Assembly (NCBI GenBank): GCA_021772615.1
Contig: JAJFLQ010000098.1
Coordinates: 1-47,586 of the forward strand
Direction of reading: 5' to 3'
Source of the DNA: Verrucomicrobiota bacterium
GTDB lineage: Bacteria; Verrucomicrobiota; Lentisphaeria; JABSQK01; JAJFLO01
DNA length: 47,586 nucleotides
This document shows positions 33,705 to 42,593 of this stretch, piece after piece. The stretch's first letter is position 1. Every line of letters starts with the position of its first letter. The notes below the pieces were generated by a model that saw nothing but the letters and a program-made list of their open reading frames with translations, had not been told where the DNA came from and ran no database searches. A program made the position numbers and the translations under genes.

Positions 33705-34882
33705 CGAAACGAACAATCGCCGTTGGATTAGCCGCCGTAACGCTCGGTTCGGGCATTGTCGCGGTGTTTACTATCGGTGATCGTGTATCGCGCGACGTGA
33801 TCCCCGCAGCCGACCGCGGCGGCGGCGCTCAGCCGAGCCGTGAGCGATTTCGGATAAGCACACGCAACCGCAAGCAGGCGCCCGCAGCTCTGCGGCCGAC
33901 GCAGACATCAGCGCCGCGGCACGTCAAGCGGCAAACGGCCGGTATACAGCGACGCGCAGACGACAAACGTAGCGAACACACGGATGTCAGCCTGCAACTG
34001 TTGGAAATCCTGGCCATAACGGACGACGCGAAGCGCCGTATTCGACTGGAGCAACTTGCTGTGCGCGTCGTCGACACGTTCCCCGACCGCATACCTGAAT
34101 TGCTCGATGAGGTGCGATTTCCGGGTGACGGCGGTATTTTTCTGAATGCCCTTTGTCGCGCCCTGGCAGTCAGCGATCCGGAGGCGGCGGCCGCATTGAT
34201 CAACGCTGTCGCCGTCGATCGGGAGATGAGCGATTATCGGGACCTTGTCGACGGTATTGCCGCGATTGCCGAATCATGGGTTCGTCTCGACCCCTACGCC
34301 GCGGCCGAATGGCTGTGGGATATTCCCGACGAGCGTGTTCGCGACAAGACTCTCACCGGTGTCGCCCATGTGCTGGTAAACAAGGATCCGTTGATGGCGG
34401 CCGAATGGGTCGAAACGCTGCCAGCTGGTGGATTGCGGGAAAAATCGCTGCTCAAGGTCGCCTTTCAGTGGTCGCAAAAGGACATTGTATCTGCGGCCTA
34501 CTGGGTATCCAAACTTCCGGATGACACCAGTAAAATTCGCGCTGTATACGGCCTGGTCAACATATGGACCCGCGAAGATCCTCACGCGGCGGCGCATTGG
34601 GCTATCGCGCTGCCCAACCCGAGTACGCGTGACGCTGCCGTGTCGCATATCATTGATTCGTGGACCTACAGCGATCCCGGAACCGTTGCCGACTGGGTTG
34701 CGAGTTTCGAACCCGGTATGCTGCAAACGCAATCATTCCACCGTGTTTTTTCCACGTGGTTGCAATTCGATCGTCCATCGGCCGAGGCCTGGTTGATCGA
34801 GGCCGGGGCGCCGCTCCTGGAGCAGGTTGGGTTTCGCGTCATCGATGATCCGGCCAGGGAACCCCCGTCGCCCGACATGTGA
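33701..34882 (+). CDS. Second W-DP helical repeat protein
   Basis: This 393-residue protein is a paralogue in architecture of the one at 27668. It has a signal-anchor-like start (RTIAVGLAAVTLGSGIVAVF), a low-complexity basic linker, and about seven repeats on the same pattern: RLDPYAAAEW, NKDPLMAAEW, QKDIVSAAYW, REDPHAAAHW, YSDPGTVADW, with proline turns between. The start codon overlaps the bioC stop by four bases (ATGA), so it is translationally coupled to a biotin gene for no obvious biochemical reason. The probable location is the periplasmic face. Function unknown. Confidence 0.72.
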   Translation: MTKRTIAVGLAAVTLGSGIVAVFTIGDRVSRDVIPAADRGGGAQPSRERFRISTRNRKQAPAALRPTQTSAPRHVKRQTAGIQRRADDKRSEHTDVSLQLLEILAITDDAKRRIRLEQLAVRVVDTFPDRIPELLDEVRFPGDGGIFLNALCRALAVSDPEAAAALINAVAVDREMSDYRDLVDGIAAIAESWVRLDPYAAAEWLWDIPDERVRDKTLTGVAHVLVNKDPLMAAEWVETLPAGGLREKSLLKVAFQWSQKDIVSAAYWVSKLPDDTSKIRAVYGLVNIWTREDPHAAAHWAIALPNPSTRDAAVSHIIDSWTYSDPGTVADWVASFEPGMLQTQSFHRVFSTWLQFDRPSAEAWLIEAGAPLLEQVGFRVIDDPAREPPSPDM

Positions 34883-34897
34883 ATGTGTCAGTTATGC

Positions 34898-34926
34898 TTG
34901 CAACCGTCTGGTTTCGCCGGTATAAT
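34898..34926 (+). promoter_or_regulatory. Sigma70-type promoter of the hybrid kinase gene
   Basis: TTGCAA (34898-34903) and a perfect TATAAT (34921-34926) are exactly 17 bp apart. The pair sits just after the previous gene's stop and about 115 bp upstream of the kinase start at 35044, supporting that start. Confidence 0.7.
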
Positions 34927-35043
34927 CGCCCCCTATCAGGTTGGCAGCAGAGCACGCATTCAACCGTCGCGGCGAAAAACGTGCGCGGCGGCAGTCGGCT
35001 GAATGGAGGGGAGCCATCAATCCAATTACGACCGGTGATCCTC

Positions 35044-36939
35044 ATGGATTCGCAAGAGGAAAAAAAAAGTAAAATTCTCGTCGTCGACGATAACGCCACT
35101 AATATCGCCGTCCTGCAGGAAATCCTTACCGAATACGACGTGGCCTGTGCTTCGACCGGTGCCGAGGCGCTTCGTGTTGCCGAAGCGTACAAGCCCGATC
35201 TGATTCTTATGGACGTGATGATGCCCGAGCTGAACGGGTATGACGCGTGCCGCCAGATTCGTGACAACCCCGCGCTCCGTTACGTAAAGGTCATCATTAC
35301 GTCGGCGAAGGCGATGGACTCCGAGCGCCTTCAGGGCTATGAAGCCGGCGCCGACGATTACATTACGAAACCCTTCAACGACGATGAACTTCTGGCCAAG
35401 GTCCGGGTTTTTCTGCGTCTGAAATCCGTCGAGCAAGTCAACCATATTCTGGCCGGGCAGGCGACTGAGCTTGCCGATCTGAATCGTGTGCTCGACCAAC
35501 GTGTGGAAGAACGAACCGCCGAACTCCGCGAAAAGAACGAAGCGCTCTCCCGTGAGATCCATGAACGCAAGAGTGTCGAGGACGTCCTGCGAAAGATTCG
35601 CGACGAGCTTGAGGTTCGGGTAGAAGAGCGTACATCCGACCTGCTAAAGGCCAATGCCAGCCTGCAGAGCGAGGTGCAGGAGCGGAAACGTGTCGAGGCC
35701 GAACTTGCGGCGGAACGAAAAAACCTCAAGAAAACAGTGGCAGAGCAGACCGCGCAGCTGCGTGAGACGCTGGCCCAGGTTGAGGACGCGAACGCACAAT
35801 TAACCGAGGCGAATCGCCATCGACGCCATTTTATCTCGCTCATGAGCCACGAGTTGCGCACACCGCTCAATGCCGTGATCGGCTTTGCCGACCTTCTCAA
35901 AGGCGAGTTTTACGGTTCACTCAATGACCGGCAGAAAGGCTACGTTGATCTAATCCTGAAGAGCAGCAAGCATCTGGTCTCGCTGATCAACGACCTGCTC
36001 GATATTTCGAAGATCGACGCCGGCAGCATCTCCCTCGATTTTCAGCGCATTTCCATACGTGGCTTTTTCAGCGCGATCGTCGACATGTTCAACACTCAGT
36101 TTCGCAAGAAAAATCTCACCGTGGAAACACATCTGGATCCCACATTGTCGACGTTTCTGGGCGATATCAGGCGCTATAAACAGGTCATGATCAATCTTGT
36201 ATCCAACGCCGTCAAGTATAGTCCCGAGAACGGCCGAATTCACCTCGACGTCAAACGAATGGACCGTAACTACATCAAGGTCGAGGTCACCGATTCCGGC
36301 GTCGGCATCAGCCCGGAGGATCAAACCGAGATCTTCTCCGAATTTTATCAGGTCAATCGGCGGCGTGACGAGAAGCTTGGCGGCGTGGGCATCGGTCTCG
36401 CGCTTTCAAAGCGATTGGTCGAGGCGCATGGCGGCCTGATCGGCGTCCGCAGTGCGTTGGAGAAGGGCAGTACCTTCTGGTTCACGATACCGTTTAAGGA
36501 GAGCGCTGAAGACGCGTTGGACGAAACGCAGATGAACCGTCCGAAGACGACATATTCCGTAAATACCTCGACAGGGAAGAAGATTCTCGTTGTTGAGGAC
36601 AACGAGACCAACCTGTCGTTGGTGCTCGATATGTTGAAGATACAGAATCATACGACTATCGTCGCCCGCAACGGAAAAGAGGCGCTTGCTGCGGCTGCCG
36701 CGGACCCGCCGGATTTAATCCTGATGGACGTTCAGATGCCGGTCATGGACGGGCTCGAGGCGACGCGTCGGTTGCGGTCCATGGAGCCATTCAGGAATAC
36801 ACCGATTGTGGCGCTTACCGCGAGTGCCGACAACAGTTCGATACGGCGGTGTTTGAATTCCGGCTGCACCGAGCACCTGTCCAAGCCGGTACAGTTGAAA
36901 GAGTTATTCGCGATGTTGAATCGTTACGTTCAGGGCTGA
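35044..36939 (+). CDS. Hybrid sensor kinase: REC-HisKA-HATPase-REC
   Basis: This 631-residue cytosolic signalling protein begins with a receiver domain (about 10-125; ILVVDDN, phosphoacceptor D57 in ILMDVMMP, conserved K in YITKPF). A long coiled coil (about 140-260) leads to HisKA with H269 in MSHELRTPLNAV, and an HATPase (N-box INLVSNAVKYSP, G boxes DSGVGISP and GVGIGLALSKRL). A second receiver (about 515-630; D562 in LILMDVQMP) ends it. No membrane segment or sensor domain is present, so the input is probably another kinase phosphorylating the N-terminal receiver. The ATG at 35044 is chosen over GTG 34879 because the receiver starts right after it and a promoter lies between. The flagellar operon starts 432 bp downstream. 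Confidence 0.95.
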   Translation: MDSQEEKKSKILVVDDNATNIAVLQEILTEYDVACASTGAEALRVAEAYKPDLILMDVMMPELNGYDACRQIRDNPALRYVKVIITSAKAMDSERLQGYEAGADDYITKPFNDDELLAKVRVFLRLKSVEQVNHILAGQATELADLNRVLDQRVEERTAELREKNEALSREIHERKSVEDVLRKIRDELEVRVEERTSDLLKANASLQSEVQERKRVEAELAAERKNLKKTVAEQTAQLRETLAQVEDANAQLTEANRHRRHFISLMSHELRTPLNAVIGFADLLKGEFYGSLNDRQKGYVDLILKSSKHLVSLINDLLDISKIDAGSISLDFQRISIRGFFSAIVDMFNTQFRKKNLTVETHLDPTLSTFLGDIRRYKQVMINLVSNAVKYSPENGRIHLDVKRMDRNYIKVEVTDSGVGISPEDQTEIFSEFYQVNRRRDEKLGGVGIGLALSKRLVEAHGGLIGVRSALEKGSTFWFTIPFKESAEDALDETQMNRPKTTYSVNTSTGKKILVVEDNETNLSLVLDMLKIQNHTTIVARNGKEALAAAAADPPDLILMDVQMPVMDGLEATRRLRSMEPFRNTPIVALTASADNSSIRRCLNSGCTEHLSKPVQLKELFAMLNRYVQG

Positions 36940-37371
36940 CGACCTGTCTAAAATCGATACAAATGTCGATTATTTTCACACCTCGTATTTCTCGTTACGA
37001 CTTCCAGGGATTATTCATATCGAATACCGAACAAAAAATGTTGAATCCTGAACCTCTTCCCTTCCGAATTCAGTGTTCGATATTCTGCGGATCTCTTGCA
37101 TGATTGCTTGGCGTAGCCTCAAGGGCTATGTCATTTGCCATGGCTCATTCGGCTGCGCGGCGTCCAATTGTCTTTTTCGCGGTGACATACGCCGTCGCTT
37201 GCGGCTGGGCTGTTGGTTGATGCCCGCCGTCGCACATTCTTTCCCGATAGCACCTTTAGATCGCAATTTTTTCCCGTGAGAGCAAATCTATGCTCTGGTC
37301 AGCGTGGTCTGGCTTGGTATCTGCGATGACTGCAGGAAACACATAATCCCATCACGGACAAAGGTGCGAAA
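36940..37371. other. Intergenic region upstream of the flagellar operon
   Basis: This 432-bp gap holds a decayed relative of the four-helix-bundle leader near 37015-37085 (ATATCGAATACCGAACA and TGTTCGATATTC) and a candidate sigma54 promoter at 37310-37325. No gene is apparent. Confidence 0.6.
37310..37325 (+). promoter_or_regulatory. Candidate sigma54 promoter of the flagellar operon
   Basis: TGGCTTGGTATCTGCG keeps the invariant GG (37311-37312) and GC (37323-37324) with exactly ten bases between them, and TGGC and TGC match the consensus. Transcription would start near 37336, about 36 nt before the fliF start. Sigma54 control is common for flagellar genes, but no sigma54-dependent activator was found in the window. 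Confidence 0.45.
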
Positions 37372-39018
37372 ATGAACGGAAACATCGGCAATCTGATTAA
37401 TGCCTGCGTTGAGATCTGGAAGGCTATCGGTATCGCGCAGAAGATAAGTATTCTCTTGATCCTGCTATTTGGCGTGTCCGCCGGCATCACCGTGATTTAC
37501 CTGGGGTCACGGCCGGACTGGCAAATCCTTTACTCTGGTCTCGACGAAGGTACGGCGAGTGAGGTCTACGAGTTGGTGCGTGACGAGAACGTTCCGTATC
37601 GTCTCAAGAATTCCGGCCGCACCATACTCGTTCCGTCGAGCGAGGTATACAGTCTGCGGCTCAAGGCGACAAACCAGGGTATCTCTGTCGGTGCGCCGGA
37701 TGTCGGCTGGGAATTGTTTGATAATGTCAAATTCGGGCTTACCGAGAAACAACAGGAGGTAGAGTTCCAGCGCGCTGTCCAGGGCGAATTGCAGCGGATG
37801 ATCGTGGAAATGCCGGGCGTCAAGAATGCCCGGGTGATGATCGCGCAGCCGAAGCGCCAGGTTTTCCGCGGCGCCGATAAAGATAAGTCGACGGCTTCGG
37901 TGATGGTCGTGATGGCGCCCGGGCATGTCATGTCCGCCTCGCAGATCAACAGCATTCGTTATCTGGTTTCCAGTGCCGTAGACGATCTCATGCCGACCGA
38001 CGTTACCGTGACCGATAATTACGGAAAACTCCTTGCCAAAGTCGACTCCGGTAACGACGACGGCGAAGCGGATACGGACAAGCTGATGTCCCTGAAACGC
38101 ACGGTCGAGATGGACCTGAAGGAGAAAGCGGAGGCGATTCTACGGCCGATACTCGGCGAAGGCAACGTGATGGCTATGGTTACGTGTGAGCTTGATTTTA
38201 ACGAAATCGATCGCGTGTCGGAGAGCTATGACGACAAGAGTAAGGTCGTTGTGAATGAAAAGAGTATACAGGAGGAAAGCTCGAAGAGCAGAGCTCCGAC
38301 GGGCGGCAAGCCTGGCGCCAGTTCCAATCTCGTGGCCGTAAGTGATCCCGAAGGCGAGGAAGAGAAGGACAACAACCAGGCATCCGAAGCGCGGCGGACG
38401 ATCGAGAATAAGTACCTTGTCCCGAAGACGACGGAACGGTTTGTCAAACGCGGCCCGTTAATCAAGGGGCTGAGTGTCGCGGTGACGGTTGCGAAGACCG
38501 GTGAGGAGGCACGCTCGAAAGTGCAGCTCGAAGAACTCAAGGCTCTGGTCATCTCCGCCGTCGGCGCGGTAATCGATATCGAGGGCGGGCGCGTCGACAA
38601 TGTCGAGATCATCGAAGCCGACTTTCAGGTTGCCGATGCGACCGCGAATAAGCCGGTCGTGCCGACGATGGACAACCTGGTATATAATCTCGAGCGCTTG
38701 ACGCATTCGCCCATCATCCGTCCACTACTCGGATTGGCGATGCTGTTGTTCCTGTACCGTGTGTTCCGGGCGAATTTCGCCCGTGACCATGTCGAGCACA
38801 AAGATATTGTAAGTGAACCGTTTTCACAGGGAGAGATGTTTGATATGCGCACAGCAGAGGAAGATCAAGTCGCCGCCACGCCGTTATCGGATGATGCGGC
38901 AATCGCCGCCGAGATTAATACCACGTCGCCGCTGGAGCTGGTACGTGCCAAGAGCGAATCGGATCCGCTACTGATCGCCGGCGCCGTGGAATCCTGGTTG
39001 AAACAGGAAAGCGAATAA
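37372..39018 (+). CDS. fliF: Flagellar M-ring protein FliF
   Basis: FliF forms the MS ring of the flagellar basal body in the cytoplasmic membrane. The 548-residue protein has an N-terminal helix (KISILLILLFGVSAGITVIY), a YscJ-like ring-building region beginning ILYSGLDEGTASEVYELV, a large periplasmic part, a second helix (RPLLGLAMLLFLYRVF) near residue 440-460, and a C-terminal tail ending AGAVESWLKQ, the type that binds FliG. AAAGGTG precedes the ATG. It is the first gene of a seven-gene unit; fliE, which often sits upstream, is not present in the window. Confidence 0.96.
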   Translation: MNGNIGNLINACVEIWKAIGIAQKISILLILLFGVSAGITVIYLGSRPDWQILYSGLDEGTASEVYELVRDENVPYRLKNSGRTILVPSSEVYSLRLKATNQGISVGAPDVGWELFDNVKFGLTEKQQEVEFQRAVQGELQRMIVEMPGVKNARVMIAQPKRQVFRGADKDKSTASVMVVMAPGHVMSASQINSIRYLVSSAVDDLMPTDVTVTDNYGKLLAKVDSGNDDGEADTDKLMSLKRTVEMDLKEKAEAILRPILGEGNVMAMVTCELDFNEIDRVSESYDDKSKVVVNEKSIQEESSKSRAPTGGKPGASSNLVAVSDPEGEEEKDNNQASEARRTIENKYLVPKTTERFVKRGPLIKGLSVAVTVAKTGEEARSKVQLEELKALVISAVGAVIDIEGGRVDNVEIIEADFQVADATANKPVVPTMDNLVYNLERLTHSPIIRPLLGLAMLLFLYRVFRANFARDHVEHKDIVSEPFSQGEMFDMRTAEEDQVAATPLSDDAAIAAEINTTSPLELVRAKSESDPLLIAGAVESWLKQESE

Positions 39019-39088
39019 TCAGCAGCTTTCCTGATGAGACCGGGCGCCGACGTTGCACAAGGACCGCCCTGTAGTAACTGGAGGAAAA

Positions 39089-40117
39089 ATGGCAACAACA
39101 AGTCCAACACTCACTTTGACCCCGACAAAGAAGGCAGCAGTCGTTATTGCGAGCCTGGATCGCGATCATGCCGTACGCATCATGCGGGGATTGAGCTCCA
39201 AGAGTGTGCAGTCGATAACCGCCGAGATTCGCAGTATGGGCGAGATCACACCCGAGATGCAGGAGGCGGCATTCGGCGACCTTGCGCAGCGCATCGGACT
39301 CGGCATCAACCCGCAGGGTGGCGAAGATCTTGCCCGGGCGTTGCTGCAGGACGTGGTCGGCGATGTTGAAATCGCCAATGAAATGCTGGAAAGTACGGCG
39401 GTGGCAAAAACCCAGGCGTTTTCATCGATTGCCAAGGTCAATGGTGAGGACCTCGCCAATATTCTGGGCAAGGAGCAGCCGTCCACCGTGGCGATAATTC
39501 TCGCCTTCATGCCGGCACGGAAGTCCGCTGAGGTGCTCACGCAATTTGGTGAGGATTTCCGCGAAGAGGTCATCACCAGACTGGCCCAGAAGCGCAATGC
39601 CGACCCCCATATCGTCGATAGAATCGAAAAAATATTTGTCGATAAGGTCGTATCGCTTATACACACCACGCAGGACAACGACGACAAAAAACTTGGTGGC
39701 CCGGCGTTTATTGCCGAGATTTTTCAGAACGTCGACCGCGCCATCGAAGAAGAGATGATGGCGTCGATTCAAAGCATATCCAATACCCTCGCTGATGAGA
39801 TACGGGACCTGATGTTCACCTTTGACGACGTCGCTGCGCTGTCAGATCCCGATATCCAGAAGATCCTGCGCGAGCTGCCGATGGAGAAGCTCGTCATTGC
39901 TCTGCGTGGCGTCTCTGATTCGATTGGCGACAAGTTTCTGGGCAACCTGTCGAAGCGCGCACGGGAGAATCTACAGGAAGAAATGGAGCTTCTCGGTAAA
40001 GTGAAGCTCAGCGATATTGAGGCGGAACAGCGTAACATCATCGCGATTATCCGGTCCTTGGAGGCTGCAGGCGAGATCGCGCTCGGGAAGGGCGGCAGCG
40101 ACGACGTTTATGTCTGA
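39089..40117 (+). CDS. fliG: Flagellar motor switch protein FliG
   Basis: FliG is the torque-generating rotor ring protein bound to FliF and contacted by MotA. The 342-residue product has the N-terminal FliF-binding part (KKAAVVIASLDRD), the middle domain with EQPSTVAIILAFMP (EHPQ-like motif), and the C-terminal torque helix region with MFTFDDVAALSDPDIQKIL and LSKRARENLQEE. I start at ATG 39089, which has GGAGGAAA just upstream, not the TTG 36 bp earlier. The gene overlaps fliH by eight bases. It follows fliF after 70 bp. Confidence 0.96.
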   Translation: MATTSPTLTLTPTKKAAVVIASLDRDHAVRIMRGLSSKSVQSITAEIRSMGEITPEMQEAAFGDLAQRIGLGINPQGGEDLARALLQDVVGDVEIANEMLESTAVAKTQAFSSIAKVNGEDLANILGKEQPSTVAIILAFMPARKSAEVLTQFGEDFREEVITRLAQKRNADPHIVDRIEKIFVDKVVSLIHTTQDNDDKKLGGPAFIAEIFQNVDRAIEEEMMASIQSISNTLADEIRDLMFTFDDVAALSDPDIQKILRELPMEKLVIALRGVSDSIGDKFLGNLSKRARENLQEEMELLGKVKLSDIEAEQRNIIAIIRSLEAAGEIALGKGGSDDVYV

Positions 40118-40811
40118 TTCCACGGTTAAGCATGGTCGTTTCCGAGTGACAGCCACGGACGCCAACTGCGCCGTGACGGTGAGCGACGCGGCTGCAACGA
40201 ACGCTGCCGACGGCGACGGCGACGATGCGTTCGACCGCGATACAGTCTTTCAGGAGGGGTGGGATGCCTGCCGCGCTGAATGCGATCCCAAGATCGCTGC
40301 GTTGGAGTCGCAGGTCGCGGCGTTGCAGAACGAACTCGACACGCTCACGGTGGCGCACACCGAACTGACGCAGTCGGCGTCGCGGACGACCTGCGACCTC
40401 GCCGACTCGGTCACCGCCTACATGAAGGTGCTGGAGGACGAGCTTATCGATGTCATCTGTGATCTCAGCTTTGCGGTCGCAGACGGCATTATTCGCCGCG
40501 AGGCCGAGCGCAGCACAATTATCACCGACGTGGTTCGTGAAGCAATCGCGATGACGGTTCATCTCACCGATATCAAGGTATACCTCAATCCCGAGGATCT
40601 CGAGAAAATAGAATCCGATTGCGGCGTACAGATCCCGCCGTCGCTGGACATGATCGCGGATCCGACGCTTGATCCCGGCGAGCTGCGTATGGACACGAGC
40701 CAGGGCGGGATCGACGCTACCATTGCGGGGCGAATGGATGCCTTGCGGAGTCACGTTGTTACCCGAATAAAGGCTGCAAATCATGATTGCGATTCCCCCA
40801 CCGGCGGTTAA
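40110..40811 (+). CDS. fliH: Flagellar export regulator FliH
   Basis: FliH is a cytosolic stator-like partner of the FliI ATPase. The 233-residue protein has an acidic variable N-terminus, a coiled-coil stretch (ALESQVAALQNELDTL), and a C-terminal domain with IKVYLNPEDLEKIES, then IADPTLDPGELRM and the following GGIDATIAGRMDAL, typical of FliH/YscL. The ATG at 40110 overlaps the end of fliG by eight bases, and its own end overlaps fliI by 29. Similarity in this family is low, so the call rests on the C-terminal motifs and its place between fliG and fliI. Confidence 0.85.
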   Translation: MSDSTVKHGRFRVTATDANCAVTVSDAAATNAADGDGDDAFDRDTVFQEGWDACRAECDPKIAALESQVAALQNELDTLTVAHTELTQSASRTTCDLADSVTAYMKVLEDELIDVICDLSFAVADGIIRREAERSTIITDVVREAIAMTVHLTDIKVYLNPEDLEKIESDCGVQIPPSLDMIADPTLDPGELRMDTSQGGIDATIAGRMDALRSHVVTRIKAANHDCDSPTGG

Positions 40812-42117
40812 ATCCCGGTTTTCCGGCGTTCGAAATCTCGGCGACGTCCGCACCGTCCGATCCGTCGGACAGATCACCAAGCTGGTCGGACTTACTTTGG
40901 AGTCTGTCGGGCCCATGGTGTCTGTTGGCGATCAGGTTGAAATCGTTACCGATGACCACGACCGCGAGAATACCACGGCTGAGATTGTCGGTTTTCGCGA
41001 CGATCGCGCCCTGCTGATGCCCTTGCGCGGTGTTCATCGCGTGCGCAACGGCGACCGCGTGCTCCGCACCGAAGACGGGCATATGATCCTGGTAGGCAGT
41101 GAATTGATCGGGCGTGTGGTCAATGCCTTTGGCGCACCTATTGACGGCGGCGGGCGCATTCACGCGCGGGTTCCGTGGCCGCTGCGCCAGCCCGCGCCGG
41201 AATCGATGTCGCGCAGGCGTGTGCGCGACACATTCTATACCGGAGTTCGCGCGATAGATGCGATGCTTACCTGTGGCTGCGGGCAGCGCATCGGCATCTT
41301 TGCAGGCAGCGGCGTTGGCAAGAGTTCTCTGCTGGGGATGATATGCCGCAATGCGTCATCCGATATCAATGTCATCTCGCTTGTAGGCGAACGCGGCAAA
41401 GAGGTTCTTGACTTTATTGAAGACTCGCTGGGCGAGGGATTGGCCCGGTCGATTGTTGTCGTTGTGACGTCGGATGCACCGCCTCTTCAGCGACTGCGCG
41501 GCGCCGAAACCGCAATGGCGATCGCCGAATTCTTCCGGGACCAGGGAAAAAACGTCCTCTTTCTAATGGACTCCGTTACCCGGTACGCGATGGCGCAAAG
41601 AGAAATCGGCCTGGCAGTGGGCGAGCCGCCGGCAACAAAAGGATATCCGCCGTCTGTATTCAGCCTTCTTCCCAATCTGCTGGAGCGAGCCGGCACGAAC
41701 AGACACGGCAGCATCACTGCCTTCTGCACGGTACTTGTCGAGGGTGACGACATGAATGATCCAATTGCCGACGCGGTACGCGGCATCCTCGACGGACACA
41801 TCGTACTGTCCCGTGGGCTCGCGGCATCGGGTCACTATCCTGCGATTGACGTTCTCGGCAGCATCAGTCGGGTCATGAAGGACGTGGCGGACCCGGATCA
41901 TGTAATTTTGGCACGAGAATTGCGGCGTGTTCTGGCTGTATACGATAAGGCGGAGGACATGATAAACATCGGCGCTTACAAACCCGGTTCGAATGCCGCT
42001 ATCGATGAAGCCATCCAAAAAAAGGATAGCATTGATACGTTTCTCTCTCAGGACATGCATGAGACGGAAGAATGGGATGCAATGTTTAACCATATGAAAG
42101 GGATATTTACGCCATGA
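40783..42117 (+). CDS. fliI: Flagellum-specific ATPase FliI
   Basis: FliI is the F1-beta-like ATPase that powers the flagellar type III export gate. The 444-residue protein has Walker A GSGVGKSS with K180, Walker B NVLFLMDSVTRYA with D263, and the typical run VGEPPATKGYPPSVFSLLP. It also has SRGLAASGHYPAIDVL and the export-ATPase C-terminus. It starts inside the fliH gene (overlap of 29 bp) and overlaps fliJ by four (ATGA), so the three are coupled. No residue departures were noticed in the catalytic motifs. Confidence 0.97.
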   Translation: MIAIPPPAVKSRFSGVRNLGDVRTVRSVGQITKLVGLTLESVGPMVSVGDQVEIVTDDHDRENTTAEIVGFRDDRALLMPLRGVHRVRNGDRVLRTEDGHMILVGSELIGRVVNAFGAPIDGGGRIHARVPWPLRQPAPESMSRRRVRDTFYTGVRAIDAMLTCGCGQRIGIFAGSGVGKSSLLGMICRNASSDINVISLVGERGKEVLDFIEDSLGEGLARSIVVVVTSDAPPLQRLRGAETAMAIAEFFRDQGKNVLFLMDSVTRYAMAQREIGLAVGEPPATKGYPPSVFSLLPNLLERAGTNRHGSITAFCTVLVEGDDMNDPIADAVRGILDGHIVLSRGLAASGHYPAIDVLGSISRVMKDVADPDHVILARELRRVLAVYDKAEDMINIGAYKPGSNAAIDEAIQKKDSIDTFLSQDMHETEEWDAMFNHMKGIFTP

Positions 42118-42551
42118 AATCATTTCGCTTTTCAATGCAGGGCATGCTTGATGTCAAGGAAACACTCAAGACGGTCAGTGAGATCAATCTGGCCCAGGCG
42201 CAAAAGCTGGTGCGCGTCGAGGAAGAGGCGCTGCTCTTGATCGATCGCAAGGTTGAGAGGCTGCTGCAGGAGGACGATCTGGACGGCGGTGTTCGTGAGC
42301 CGGCGTACTTCGTTCAGCGTACCAAGCATCTCGAAGAACTGCGGTTAAGACGCGCCGAACAGGAAGCAAACGTCGAGGAGGCCAGGGAGAAAGAGACCGA
42401 GTTTCGTCAGGATCTTATCGATGCGGAAACGGAGCTGAAGAAGATGGAGCGCGTGTGCGACCAGGAAGAACGACACTGGCAACAGGTGGCGTTCAGGGAA
42501 GAGCAGCGCTTTAACGATGAGGTTGCATCGGCCATGCGGCTCTGTAGCTGA
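42114..42551 (+). CDS. fliJ: Flagellar export chaperone FliJ
   Basis: FliJ is a small coiled-coil protein that inserts into the FliI ring like the gamma subunit of F1-ATPase and helps recycle export chaperones. The 145-residue product starts FRFSMQGMLDVKETLK and is an almost continuous charged coiled coil, as expected. Its start overlaps fliI by four bases. Sequence identity in this family is low, so size, coiled-coil content and position support the call. Confidence 0.82.
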   Translation: MKSFRFSMQGMLDVKETLKTVSEINLAQAQKLVRVEEEALLLIDRKVERLLQEDDLDGGVREPAYFVQRTKHLEELRLRRAEQEANVEEAREKETEFRQDLIDAETELKKMERVCDQEERHWQQVAFREEQRFNDEVASAMRLCS

Positions 42552-42593
42552 CCACTGCTCTGGTCCAGTTCTGCCTCTTGAAGCAAGGTACTC

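Noticed and set aside
40047..40916. 289-codon minus-strand open frame across fliH
   Set aside because: It is antisense to the overlapping fliH and fliI genes, both of which are well supported.
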